Origin: an uncultured Sutterella sp.
GTDB lineage: Bacteria; Pseudomonadota; Gammaproteobacteria; Burkholderiales; Burkholderiaceae_F
Length of the DNA stretch: 6,168 bases
Assembly: GCA_900552915.1 (NCBI GenBank)
Contig: USBS01000100.1
Coordinates: 1 to 6,168, forward strand
Direction of reading: 5' to 3'
Shown: positions 1 through 5,668 of the stretch, piece by piece
How positions within the stretch are numbered: the stretch's first letter is position 1
Layout: each line of letters begins with the position of its first letter
Program-made: the position numbers and the translations under genes
Notes under the pieces: model-generated
What the model was told of the DNA's origin: nothing
The model's database searches: none
The model's input: only the letters and a program-made list of their open reading frames with translations

Positions 1-523
1 CTCACCGTATTTCCGAGAAAACTCACTTGCTAGTCTCTTCTTTTCTGCCGAACTTAGATTGAGTTTGTTGTGTAACACGTGCTCCAAAGACGAGGAAAAG
101 AACACTATCTGGAACGGAATACTTTTGAGGATGCTTTTCGTTTTTACCAAGGTCCGCACATTTGTTCTTTTGCGAGCATTTCGCTCCACAATAGCTTCCG
201 CGTTGGGAGTGCGAATTTCCTCGGTCGTCTGTAATGACCAGAGTATCGTCAACGAAAGATCCATCGGTATCCGTGATCTGAATAACGCCCGCGATGTCGG
301 AATTGCGCAGCCCAGTCTCTGCCAAGTAATCCTTGACAGCTTGGCCTATCCTGGCGCGTATGTTGTGTGCCGCGGCGCCGCGTTCTGACGTAAGATCGCA
401 ATGCGTCACTTGAACCAGCAGCTGTCGATCGGCAAATATCTTGCGCAACGCACCGGCCAAGGATTCTTCGTCGCTCGGTCCTTCTACGACGAACAAAATA
501 ACCTGCTTTTTAACGTTGCTCAT
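1..523 (-). pseudogene. RloB/TOPRIM-like partner of the upstream ATPase; frameshifted, 3' end beyond window
   Basis: The ATG at 523 has a GGGAGA ribosome site at 531-536, and the gene overlaps the end of the ATPase gene by 14 bases. The N-terminus carries a TOPRIM-like acidic motif, VVEGPSDEE (residues 12-20, E14), and a second acidic motif, DTDGS (residues 85-89). After residue 100 the original frame gives a Cys/Lys/Gln-rich tail that looks unnatural and stops at 23-25. If one C is removed from the CC at 223-224, the frame becomes DDEEIRTPNAEAIVERNARK and stays open to base 1. That restored part includes a segment SLEHVLHNKLNLSSAEKK, which matches my memory of RloB-like proteins coded beside AAA ATPases. 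The restored protein is 174 residues long at the edge and still open. The expected role is a nuclease or toxin effector activated by the ATPase during phage infection; this is inferred from family and context. As written it makes a 166-residue protein with an aberrant C-terminus. Confidence 0.72.
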
Positions 524-1927
524 CAGAAACTCTCCCGGCCTTTCTCAGCGCCATCGCAATGAGAATGTTGTCGGTTTCCTGATAAAGCGGCTTTTCACCC
601 AAACCCAACACAATATTTCTGAAGTAAACGGTTCGCAGGTTATTGGTCGATTTGATACCCGGCATGCGGACATAGCGATTGTGCGGGTCTACCGTCGTGA
701 AGGCAACGAAACGCGGGCCGATAGTCTCCAGAGGCCGCAGATTATGCGATGTGAAGATCAGCTGTCCATAGGCGTGTCGCGAAAAAATCTTCAGCAGCTC
801 CCCCAACAAGTATTCGAAGATGCCCGAATCAAGTTCATCAATTGCCACGGTAATCGACGGATTGTTTAGGTGCAGATCAGCAGATGCAGAATCGAAACAA
901 TCCTCTTGATGCCGTCGGATTCGTACCGGAGTGCAACCTCCCTACCGTCCCTCACTGAAACCAACTCAATCAGCTCTCCCATCCGACCGTCAGCCAGGAA
1001 CTTGCGGCCACCTGACACAATCTTCACAGTTAGTCCGGGAACAAGCACCGTCAACACAGTGTTCATGTGTTCAAAAATTTTTTGAGCAACCTGAACAACC
1101 TCGGGCGATACCTCATTGGGTTCGGTTAGAGAAAATCGAAGCGTGCCGTAAAAACCGTTTTGATTCTCAATTTCCCTATAAAGAATCGGCAATGAGCCCA
1201 TTCCGATGCTGCCGTAGTCCTCGTTGGTAAACACGAACAACTCGACAAGTGCAAAGATTTTCAATCTCTGCAGAATTTCGAATCCACTCGTTTGATCTGC
1301 CTCGGCTTCAATCAGTGATTTCAGAAACTGGTGTGAAAACAAGAGCGACTTTGAGGTCTGGCGCGCCAACTGTTTGGCAACCGTCAATTGTCCGACAAGC
1401 GAGCGATTATCTTTGGTCAATGCCCGCAACCTCGCCAACGGCGTGAACGGCTCGTGATTCGATCCGGTATTGAAAAACTCCTGCTTGCGGGCGGTCTGCG
1501 TGCGCACCGACAGTTTCTCATCCGTTACATACAGACTCGGGTCATCATCGACCGAAGCAAGGACATCAAGCATCACGGAAGATTCGGACGCCTGCTTAAC
1601 TCTGCCTCTTTCCAAGCAGAAGTCGTAATAGACATCAAAAGATCCTTCGTTTTCATCCAGTAAAGCAAACTGGAATTCGAAAAAAGCTCGTTGCTCGCCA
1701 ACCGTGATCAAATGCTCGAATTTTGACGGAACCGACTCCCCCGACATCACTAACTTTAGAAGCTGCAGCGACTCGATCAGCGACGTTTTTCCGGATCCGT
1801 TTTGCCCATAGAGACCCAAGAGGCTCGGCTCCCACGCCTTATGACCATTCTCAAGCTCAATTGTTCCGGCAAAGACATTTTTGACGTTTCGTAGCGTCAC
1901 TTTCGTCAATCGAACAATATCTCTCAT
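510..1927 (-). pseudogene. AAA/ABC-like ATPase (RecF/OLD type), split by a frameshift before Walker B
   Basis: I start this at the ATG at 1927, preceded by GAGG at 1934-1937; a GTG at 1939 in the same frame overlaps that ribosome site and is less likely. The N-terminus, RLTKVTLRNVKNVFAG, is typical of ATPases that begin with an RecF/SMC-like strand. Walker A is GQNGSGKT (residues 41-48). A signature-like SDGIKR lies at 337-342. The frame then stops with TAA at 866-868 after LHLLICT. One frame over, without a gap, the sequence continues NNPSITVAIDELDSG, which is a clear Walker B with catalytic DE, followed by the switch-histidine motif FTSHN. Adding one base to the TA of the stop (a tyrosine codon TAC or TAT) joins the halves into about 472 residues, with Walker B D364/E365 and H395. 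The partner gene follows with a 14-base overlap. As written, the first product lacks Walker B and cannot be a working ATPase. In analogous systems the ATPase senses phage and controls a TOPRIM-like effector; that role is inferred here. Confidence 0.8.
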
Positions 1928-1933
1928 CGCATT

Positions 1934-1937
1934 CCTC
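1934..1937 (-). promoter_or_regulatory. Ribosome binding site choosing the ATPase start
   Basis: The minus strand reads GAGG, six bases before the ATG at 1927. A GTG at 1939 would give a protein four residues longer but has no comparable site at the right distance. Confidence 0.5.
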
Positions 1938-2057
1938 ACTTGTGTTTGAGCTCGATGTTACCACGATCGAATTGACGATTCGTCGTTTTTTATTCCGTTT
2001 TTGCAATTCATATGCAGTTCAAAGACAATTGTGACACCAAGAGTGACTGATGACGTA

Positions 2058-2215
2058 GTTGCCGCAGGCAACATTCTTAAGAAGAGCCGGGCAGGCTCGG
2101 ATTGCCTGTGAAGTGAATCCCGTTAGGGATCAGCAGCAGGAACCTACCGGAGGTGAGCTTGACTTACTATCCGGAATCCTCCGACGTAAGTCGGTGGAAG
2201 GAAGTCAACGGAGCT
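2058..2215 (+). ncRNA. Tandem-hairpin structured RNA-like element; possible group II intron domain I remnant
   Basis: The stretch is dense in inverted repeats. GTTGCC-GCA-GGCAAC is at 2058-2072 and the palindrome TTCTTAAGAA at 2074-2083. GAGCC/GGCTC (2084-2098) competes with CAGGC/GCCTG (2092-2108). ATCCC-GTTA-GGGAT is at 2117-2130 and ACCT/AGGT at 2142-2154. CCGAC-GTAA-GTCGG (2181-2194) extends outward to TCC/GGA (2177-2198). It is nested in the 7-bp stem TTGACTT/AAGTCAA (2159-2165 with 2202-2208) and then in AGC/GCT (2156-2158, 2213-2215). The GNRA-type loop GTAA exists only on the plus strand, which suggests plus-strand transcription. Phrases such as TGAAGTGAATCCC and AGCAGGAACCTACCGG remind me of group II intron domain I, but this is from memory. 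No reverse transcriptase or domain V is visible. No rho-independent T tract follows the stems. Confidence 0.38.
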
Positions 2216-3449
2216 GCAAAGGCTGCGGCGGCGTCCTATAAAACCTGTTTTTCTGCATAGGCACCAGCAACGAGGCTTTGATCACATTGAGATCCACCGC
2301 ATACGCACCGAGAAAGCGTGAGCGTTCATAGGCATTGAAACACTCGGATGCAGGATTCACCGACTCGATGCGCACAGAGCCCAAAGAGTGAATAAAGTCG
2401 CCCTTACCGAGCGATATGCCGATGTGTTCGACTTTCGGCTTGCCGGTTTCATCGATTCTTCCGAACGCCAGGTATCCGCCGACGGGAATCTCGTCAAGGG
2501 ACTGCAGGTTAAGACGATTCGCGTGCGCAATCAACTGATCGGCGTCGCGCATGGAAACAATGCCGACCATTTGCCACATCAGAGAAACAAAGCCCGAGCA
2601 GTCCACGCCCGAAGCACTGGTTCCGCCCCAAAGATACGGTGTTCCGAGAAGCCGTTCGGCTTGCGCAATATAGGCTTTCCAAAACGCCTCCCGACTGCCG
2701 CTTCGCATAACTTGCCAATGTGAAGCATGCGCACGCGCATCCATAACATCTGCAGCCACAATCCAACCGATTCGTCCGTCGGGAAGTTGCGCTTGCACCT
2801 GTCCCCTTTTCCGGTCCAGCATCTTGAGGCGGCTGCCGACCGTAAGAGGCATCAAGATAGCGCCGGCAGAATCCTTCAGTTCACTCGTTCGAGCCGTCAC
2901 AACCAGATGGTCTGCCGCATTCCAGTCTGAAAGCTGAGCCTGAGACAACCGCTTGATTTGAGCAGAGTGCACCCAGCCGATATAGCCGTCGGGCATTTGC
3001 ACGCGCCAAAACGGTCTTTGCCACTCCAACACACGAAGCGGCGTGCCGAGCAACGCCTGCGTGGTCGTCGGCGATGCAAAGAGAGGCTTGCCGGTCAAAG
3101 ATGCCACCGGAACTTTCACCAACGCCCAGGAGAGATTCCCGACTTCGGCGCTTTCTTCGGGCAACAGCGTGATCTCGACTTCCACCGACGCCTGACGCTG
3201 CGCCAATGAACGCTTAAGCGATTCGATTGCCTGCTCGGAGTCGCTCTTCCCCTGCACGACAATACGTCCGTCGTCAACGCTCGTCGAGACATCCCAAACG
3301 GCCAAACGCTTGTCGGGAACAAAGTCCCGCTCAACTTGACGGATCGCATCGCGTACAAAGGTCTCGTCCGCGGCAACACCCGTAAACGTTGAACAGGCCG
3401 TCAGACAAAGAGCAAAAGCAAGAACGCAAAAGCGAACAAAACCGGGCAT
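2205..3449 (-). CDS. Secreted lipoprotein with two SH3-like domains and NlpC/P60 (C40) peptidase
   Basis: The 414-residue protein starts at the ATG at 3449, with an AGGGAGAG ribosome site about eight bases upstream. A hydrophobic signal ends in the lipobox LTAC (residues 16-19, C19), so it is probably lipid-anchored and exported. Residues about 30-95 form a small alpha/beta region that may be BON-like; this is uncertain. Two bacterial SH3-type repeats follow at about 108-168 and 181-236, each ending in a motif of the type PDGxIGW. The NlpC/P60 domain covers about 262-386, with DCSGF (C284), EHIGISLG (H342) and FIHS (H354) as the catalytic triad residues. This SH3-SH3-C40 layout is that of gamma-D-glutamyl-diamino acid endopeptidases such as YkfC, which cut peptidoglycan stem peptides. 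The gene lies 33 bases after osmC on the same strand, so co-transcription is likely. The last 25 or so residues go beyond the domain, and the stop codon lies inside the inverted-repeat element at 2058-2215. The exact substrate is not determined by the sequence. Confidence 0.88.
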   Translation of the reverse strand: MPGFVRFCVLAFALCLTACSTFTGVAADETFVRDAIRQVERDFVPDKRLAVWDVSTSVDDGRIVVQGKSDSEQAIESLKRSLAQRQASVEVEITLLPEESAEVGNLSWALVKVPVASLTGKPLFASPTTTQALLGTPLRVLEWQRPFWRVQMPDGYIGWVHSAQIKRLSQAQLSDWNAADHLVVTARTSELKDSAGAILMPLTVGSRLKMLDRKRGQVQAQLPDGRIGWIVAADVMDARAHASHWQVMRSGSREAFWKAYIAQAERLLGTPYLWGGTSASGVDCSGFVSLMWQMVGIVSMRDADQLIAHANRLNLQSLDEIPVGGYLAFGRIDETGKPKVEHIGISLGKGDFIHSLGSVRIESVNPASECFNAYERSRFLGAYAVDLNVIKASLLVPMQKNRFYRTPPQPLQLR

Positions 3450-3482
3450 CGAATGACTCTCCCTACCGGCAAGCCGACTCGC

Positions 3483-3899
3483 CTACTCCATCACAATTTC
3501 GATCGTTGCGGGCGTCTTCAAGGAATTGAGGATCGGGGAGACACGCAAAACTTTTTCGGCAATCTTCTCAAAGACTTCTTTTTCAGCGTCAGAAGTTACA
3601 TGCACCGTGAAGCGCAGGTTCTGCATGCCTTCCTGTGCGCCGCGGAAAACAGCGGAAGCTTCGGTCTTCATGGCCGTAAACGGAATGCCTCGATGCATGG
3701 CAATCTGCTGCACACTGATCGCAACGCAGCCGGCCGCCGACCACAGCAACATTTCGGCGGGCGTCGGCCCCAAGTCGTTTCCCATGTCGTCCTTGGGTTC
3801 GTCGGTCACACAGGAAAAGTCGCGCGTGCGGATGACATTGCTTGTTTTGTCCTTCCAGTTCAAAACAGCGGAAACTGGGTAGAAAGTGCAGCCGGCCAT
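3483..3899 (-). CDS. OsmC/Ohr-family protein lacking the usual second cysteine
   Basis: The 138-residue length is typical for the family. The ATG at 3899 is chosen because GGAGG lies six bases upstream (3906-3910); an upstream extension in frame to 4043 reads through intergenic DNA and the operator and is not credible. The family core is visible as GPTPAEMLLWSAAGC at residues 44-58, with the first conserved cysteine at C58. The helix that normally carries the second redox cysteine reads RVSPILNSL, placing a serine (S121, codon TCC) where the CP motif is expected. Extra cysteines are at C4 and C30. OsmC/Ohr proteins reduce organic and fatty acid hydroperoxides in the cytoplasm through a cysteine pair. 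Lacking the second cysteine, this one may act with another thiol partner or do another job, as some OsmC-like proteins do. It is preceded by the palindrome at 3988-4007 and followed after 33 bases by the peptidase lipoprotein gene. Confidence 0.88.
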   Translation of the reverse strand: MAGCTFYPVSAVLNWKDKTSNVIRTRDFSCVTDEPKDDMGNDLGPTPAEMLLWSAAGCVAISVQQIAMHRGIPFTAMKTEASAVFRGAQEGMQNLRFTVHVTSDAEKEVFEKIAEKVLRVSPILNSLKTPATIEIVME

Positions 3900-3904
3900 A
3901 TGGT

Positions 3905-3910
3905 TCCTCC
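3905..3910 (-). promoter_or_regulatory. Ribosome binding site of the OsmC-family gene
   Basis: The minus strand reads GGAGGA, a near-perfect Shine-Dalgarno sequence at good distance from the ATG at 3899. It fixes this start over any of the longer in-frame ones. Confidence 0.7.
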
Positions 3911-3987
3911 AATTGCATAGAAGATTAATGCAAGCGTTGTGCGGAATTTCGTTTATGGGCAAAACGACACAAAAACTGACCCACCTG

Positions 3988-4007
3988 TTTAGTGAGCCGT
4001 CACTAAA
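3988..4007. promoter_or_regulatory. 20-bp palindrome upstream of osmC-like gene; probable repressor operator
   Basis: The sequence is TTTAGTGA-GCCG-TCACTAAA, an exact inverted repeat of 8 bp arms with a 4-base spacer, about 90 bases before the OsmC-family start. It has the form of a dimeric repressor site; TetR-family operators often have this TAGTGA...TCACTA look. There is no T tract on either side long enough to make it a convincing terminator. No regulator gene is in the window. A -10/-35 pair near it could not be assigned with confidence. Confidence 0.5.
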
Positions 4008-4043
4008 AACGTCCGAAGAGTACTTACCGGACATCTTACGCAA

Positions 4044-4064
4044 ACGCCCGCAAAATGCGGGCGT
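4044..4064 (-). terminator. Hairpin downstream of ilvC (second of two)
   Basis: The minus strand reads ACGCCCGCA-TTT-TGCGGGCGT, a perfect 9-bp GC-rich stem. Only a short T stretch follows it on the minus strand, so termination is plausible but may be weak. It lies about 55 bases past the ilvC stop and before the operator of the next unit. Confidence 0.5.
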
Positions 4065-4083
4065 CTACGTTTGCACGAGTTTC

Positions 4084-4109
4084 CGCCCGACTCGAAATCG
4101 AGCCGGGCG
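4084..4109. terminator. Hairpin just after ilvC, possibly bidirectional terminator
   Basis: The arms 4084-4095 and 4098-4109 pair over 12 bp with one G-T wobble on the minus strand (A-C on the plus strand) around a two-base centre. On the minus strand, the ilvC direction, it starts about ten bases after the stop codon and is preceded by an A tract but not followed by a T tract. On the plus strand it is followed by six Ts (4116-4121), the classical arrangement. It may end or protect the ilv transcript together with the hairpin at 4044-4064. Confidence 0.5.
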
Positions 4110-4119
4110 TCGTACTTTT

Positions 4120-5136
4120 TTAGTTCTTGGACTTGTCCACGAGCTTGTGGGCGGTAATCCAGGGCATCATCGCACGCAGCTTGGCGCCGGTAACTTCGAT
4201 GCCGTGTTCGCTCGTGAGTCGCCGCTGCGAGGAAAGCGTCGGATACTTCAGAGCGCATTCCAACAGGAAGCTCTTGGCGTATTCGCCGTTTTGGATGTTG
4301 CGCAGGCATTCGCGCATCGCCTTGCGGCTTTCGTCGTTGATGATCTTCGGACCGGTGTGGTACTGACCGTATTCGGCATTGTTGGAAATGGAGTAGTCCA
4401 TCGTGGCGATGCCGCCTTCGTAGATCAGGTCGACGATGAGCTTCATTTCGTGGCAGCACTCGAAGTAAGCCATTTCGGGCTCATAGCCGGCTTCCACGAG
4501 CGTATCGAAGCCGCTCTTGATGAGTTCAACCAAGCCGCCGCACAGAACAGCCTGTTCGCCGAAGAGGTCGGTTTCGGTTTCGGCGCGGAACGTCGTTTCC
4601 AGAACGCCGGCACGGCCGCCGCCCGCAGCGCATGCATACGACAGAGCGATGTCGTGAGCCTTGCCGGAATTGTCCTGGTAAACGGCAATGAGCATCGGGG
4701 TGCCGGCGCCGGCGACATAAGTCGAACGAACAGTATGGCCAGGAGCCTTCGGGGCGATCATGATGACGTCGAGGTCCTTGCGGGGAACGACCTGCGCGTA
4801 GTGAATATTGAAGCCGTGGGCAAAGGCAAGCGCAGCGCCTTCCTTGATGTGCGGAGCAATCTGCTTGTTGTAGACATCGGCGATGAATTCGTCGGGCAGA
4901 AGAATCATCACAACATCGGCGCCTTCGGTGGCTTCCTCAATGGTCTTGACGGTGAGGCCGGCATTTTCGGCCTTGGCCCATGAAGCGCCGCCCTTGCGCA
5001 GGCCCACAACGACGTCGCAGCCGGAGTCGTGCAGGTTCAAGGCATGGGCATGGCCCTGGCTGCCGTAGCCGATGATGGCGACCTTCTTGCCCTTGATAAG
5101 CGAGAGGTCGGCGTCCTTGTCGTAATAGACTTTCAT
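4120..5136 (-). CDS. ilvC: Ketol-acid reductoisomerase (NADP+), class I
   Basis: This enzyme isomerises and reduces acetolactate or acetohydroxybutyrate to the dihydroxy acids, the second common step of valine, leucine and isoleucine synthesis, in the cytoplasm with Mg2+ and NADPH. The 338-residue length fits the short class I form. The Rossmann motif GYGSQGHA is at residues 23-30, followed by the cofactor loop VGLRKGGASW (44-53), where the arginine and serine fit NADPH use. FAHGFNIHY contains the conserved H107. The metal ligands are D190 and E194 in ETETDLFGEQ, with E226 and E230 in YFECCHEM; S251 is also in place. The start ATG at 5136 has AGGGAGA at 5142-5148. It lies 33 bases after ilvN and closes the operon before two hairpins. 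The sequence closely resembles betaproteobacterial IlvC. Confidence 0.98.
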   Translation of the reverse strand: MKVYYDKDADLSLIKGKKVAIIGYGSQGHAHALNLHDSGCDVVVGLRKGGASWAKAENAGLTVKTIEEATEGADVVMILLPDEFIADVYNKQIAPHIKEGAALAFAHGFNIHYAQVVPRKDLDVIMIAPKAPGHTVRSTYVAGAGTPMLIAVYQDNSGKAHDIALSYACAAGGGRAGVLETTFRAETETDLFGEQAVLCGGLVELIKSGFDTLVEAGYEPEMAYFECCHEMKLIVDLIYEGGIATMDYSISNNAEYGQYHTGPKIINDESRKAMRECLRNIQNGEYAKSFLLECALKYPTLSSQRRLTSEHGIEVTGAKLRAMMPWITAHKLVDKSKN

Positions 5137-5169
5137 GTTTGTCTCCCTATGAACAGACGAGTGTGTTGA

Positions 5170-5667
5170 TCAGATCTTGAGAATCCGCTCGCCGCGGGCA
5201 ATGCCGCTCGCGCCCGTGCGGACTGTTTCGAGAATGAGTTTGCTGTCGATCGACTTCATGAAGGCGTCGAGCTTGCGGCTGTCGCCCGTAACTTCGATCG
5301 TGTATTTCTTGTCGGTGACGTCGATCACGCGAGCGCGGAAAATTTCCGTAATCCGCAGCATTTCGTCGCGGTCTCGCCCAATGGCGCGCACCTTGATGAG
5401 CATCAATTCGCGCTCGACAAAGTCGCTTTCCATCAGGTCGTAGACCTTGATCACCTCGATGATGCGGTTCAAATGCTTGGTGATCTGCTCCATCTTCTTT
5501 TCGTCGGCGTATGAGACGATCGTCATGCGCGAGACGGATTCGGTTTCGGTCGGAGCTGCGGTGATCGATTCGATGTTGTAGCCGCGGGCCGAAAAAAGGC
5601 CCACGACGCGCGAGAGCGCACCGGACGTGTTCTTGAGAAGAATGGAAAGAATGTGTCGCGACTGCAT
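5170..5667 (-). CDS. ilvN: Acetohydroxyacid synthase small (regulatory) subunit
   Basis: This subunit binds the catalytic IlvB subunit, raises its activity and carries valine feedback inhibition. The 165-residue form is of the IlvH/IlvN type seen in most bacteria. The N-terminal ACT domain spans about residues 4-76, with KNTSGALSRVVGLFSARGYN containing N13, G16 and N31. These are the equivalents of the E. coli IlvH valine-site residues N11, G14 and N29, so feedback sensitivity is likely. The C-terminal domain, with RELMLIKV (about 87-94) and IFRARVIDVT, is also complete. The ATG at 5667 is chosen because GAGGAG lies at 5675-5680 within the end of ilvB, and the ACT domain begins right after it. 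An in-frame extension to 5796 only reads the ilvB gene in another frame. Only one base separates it from the ilvB stop, so translational coupling is likely. Some annotators would name it ilvH. Confidence 0.97.
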   Translation of the reverse strand: MQSRHILSILLKNTSGALSRVVGLFSARGYNIESITAAPTETESVSRMTIVSYADEKKMEQITKHLNRIIEVIKVYDLMESDFVERELMLIKVRAIGRDRDEMLRITEIFRARVIDVTDKKYTIEVTGDSRKLDAFMKSIDSKLILETVRTGASGIARGERILKI

Positions 5668-5668
5668 C

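Noticed and set aside
846..868. GTG at 848 as the start of a separate downstream gene
   Set aside because: It falls inside the Walker B strand, has no ribosome site, and the frame is open upstream of it; a frameshift explains it better.
860..875. Programmed -1 ribosomal frameshift
   Set aside because: No slippery heptamer of the X XXY YYZ type is present at CACCTAAAC and no strong downstream stem was seen.
1974..1990. Plus-strand terminator, GACG-ATT-CGTC followed by Ts
   Set aside because: The stem is only four base pairs and no plus-strand gene needs it.
1940..2040. Sigma-70 promoter for the ATPase pair
   Set aside because: No -35/-10 pair with acceptable match and spacing could be chosen in the minus-strand sequence.
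3900..4043. Longer N-terminus for the OsmC-family protein
   Set aside because: The extension would code through the operator palindrome and has no family resemblance, whereas the ATG at 3899 has a strong ribosome site.
3886..4983. 365-codon open frame on the plus strand
   Set aside because: It is antisense to ilvC, which matches its family end to end; the frame is a codon-bias shadow, as are the other plus-strand frames.
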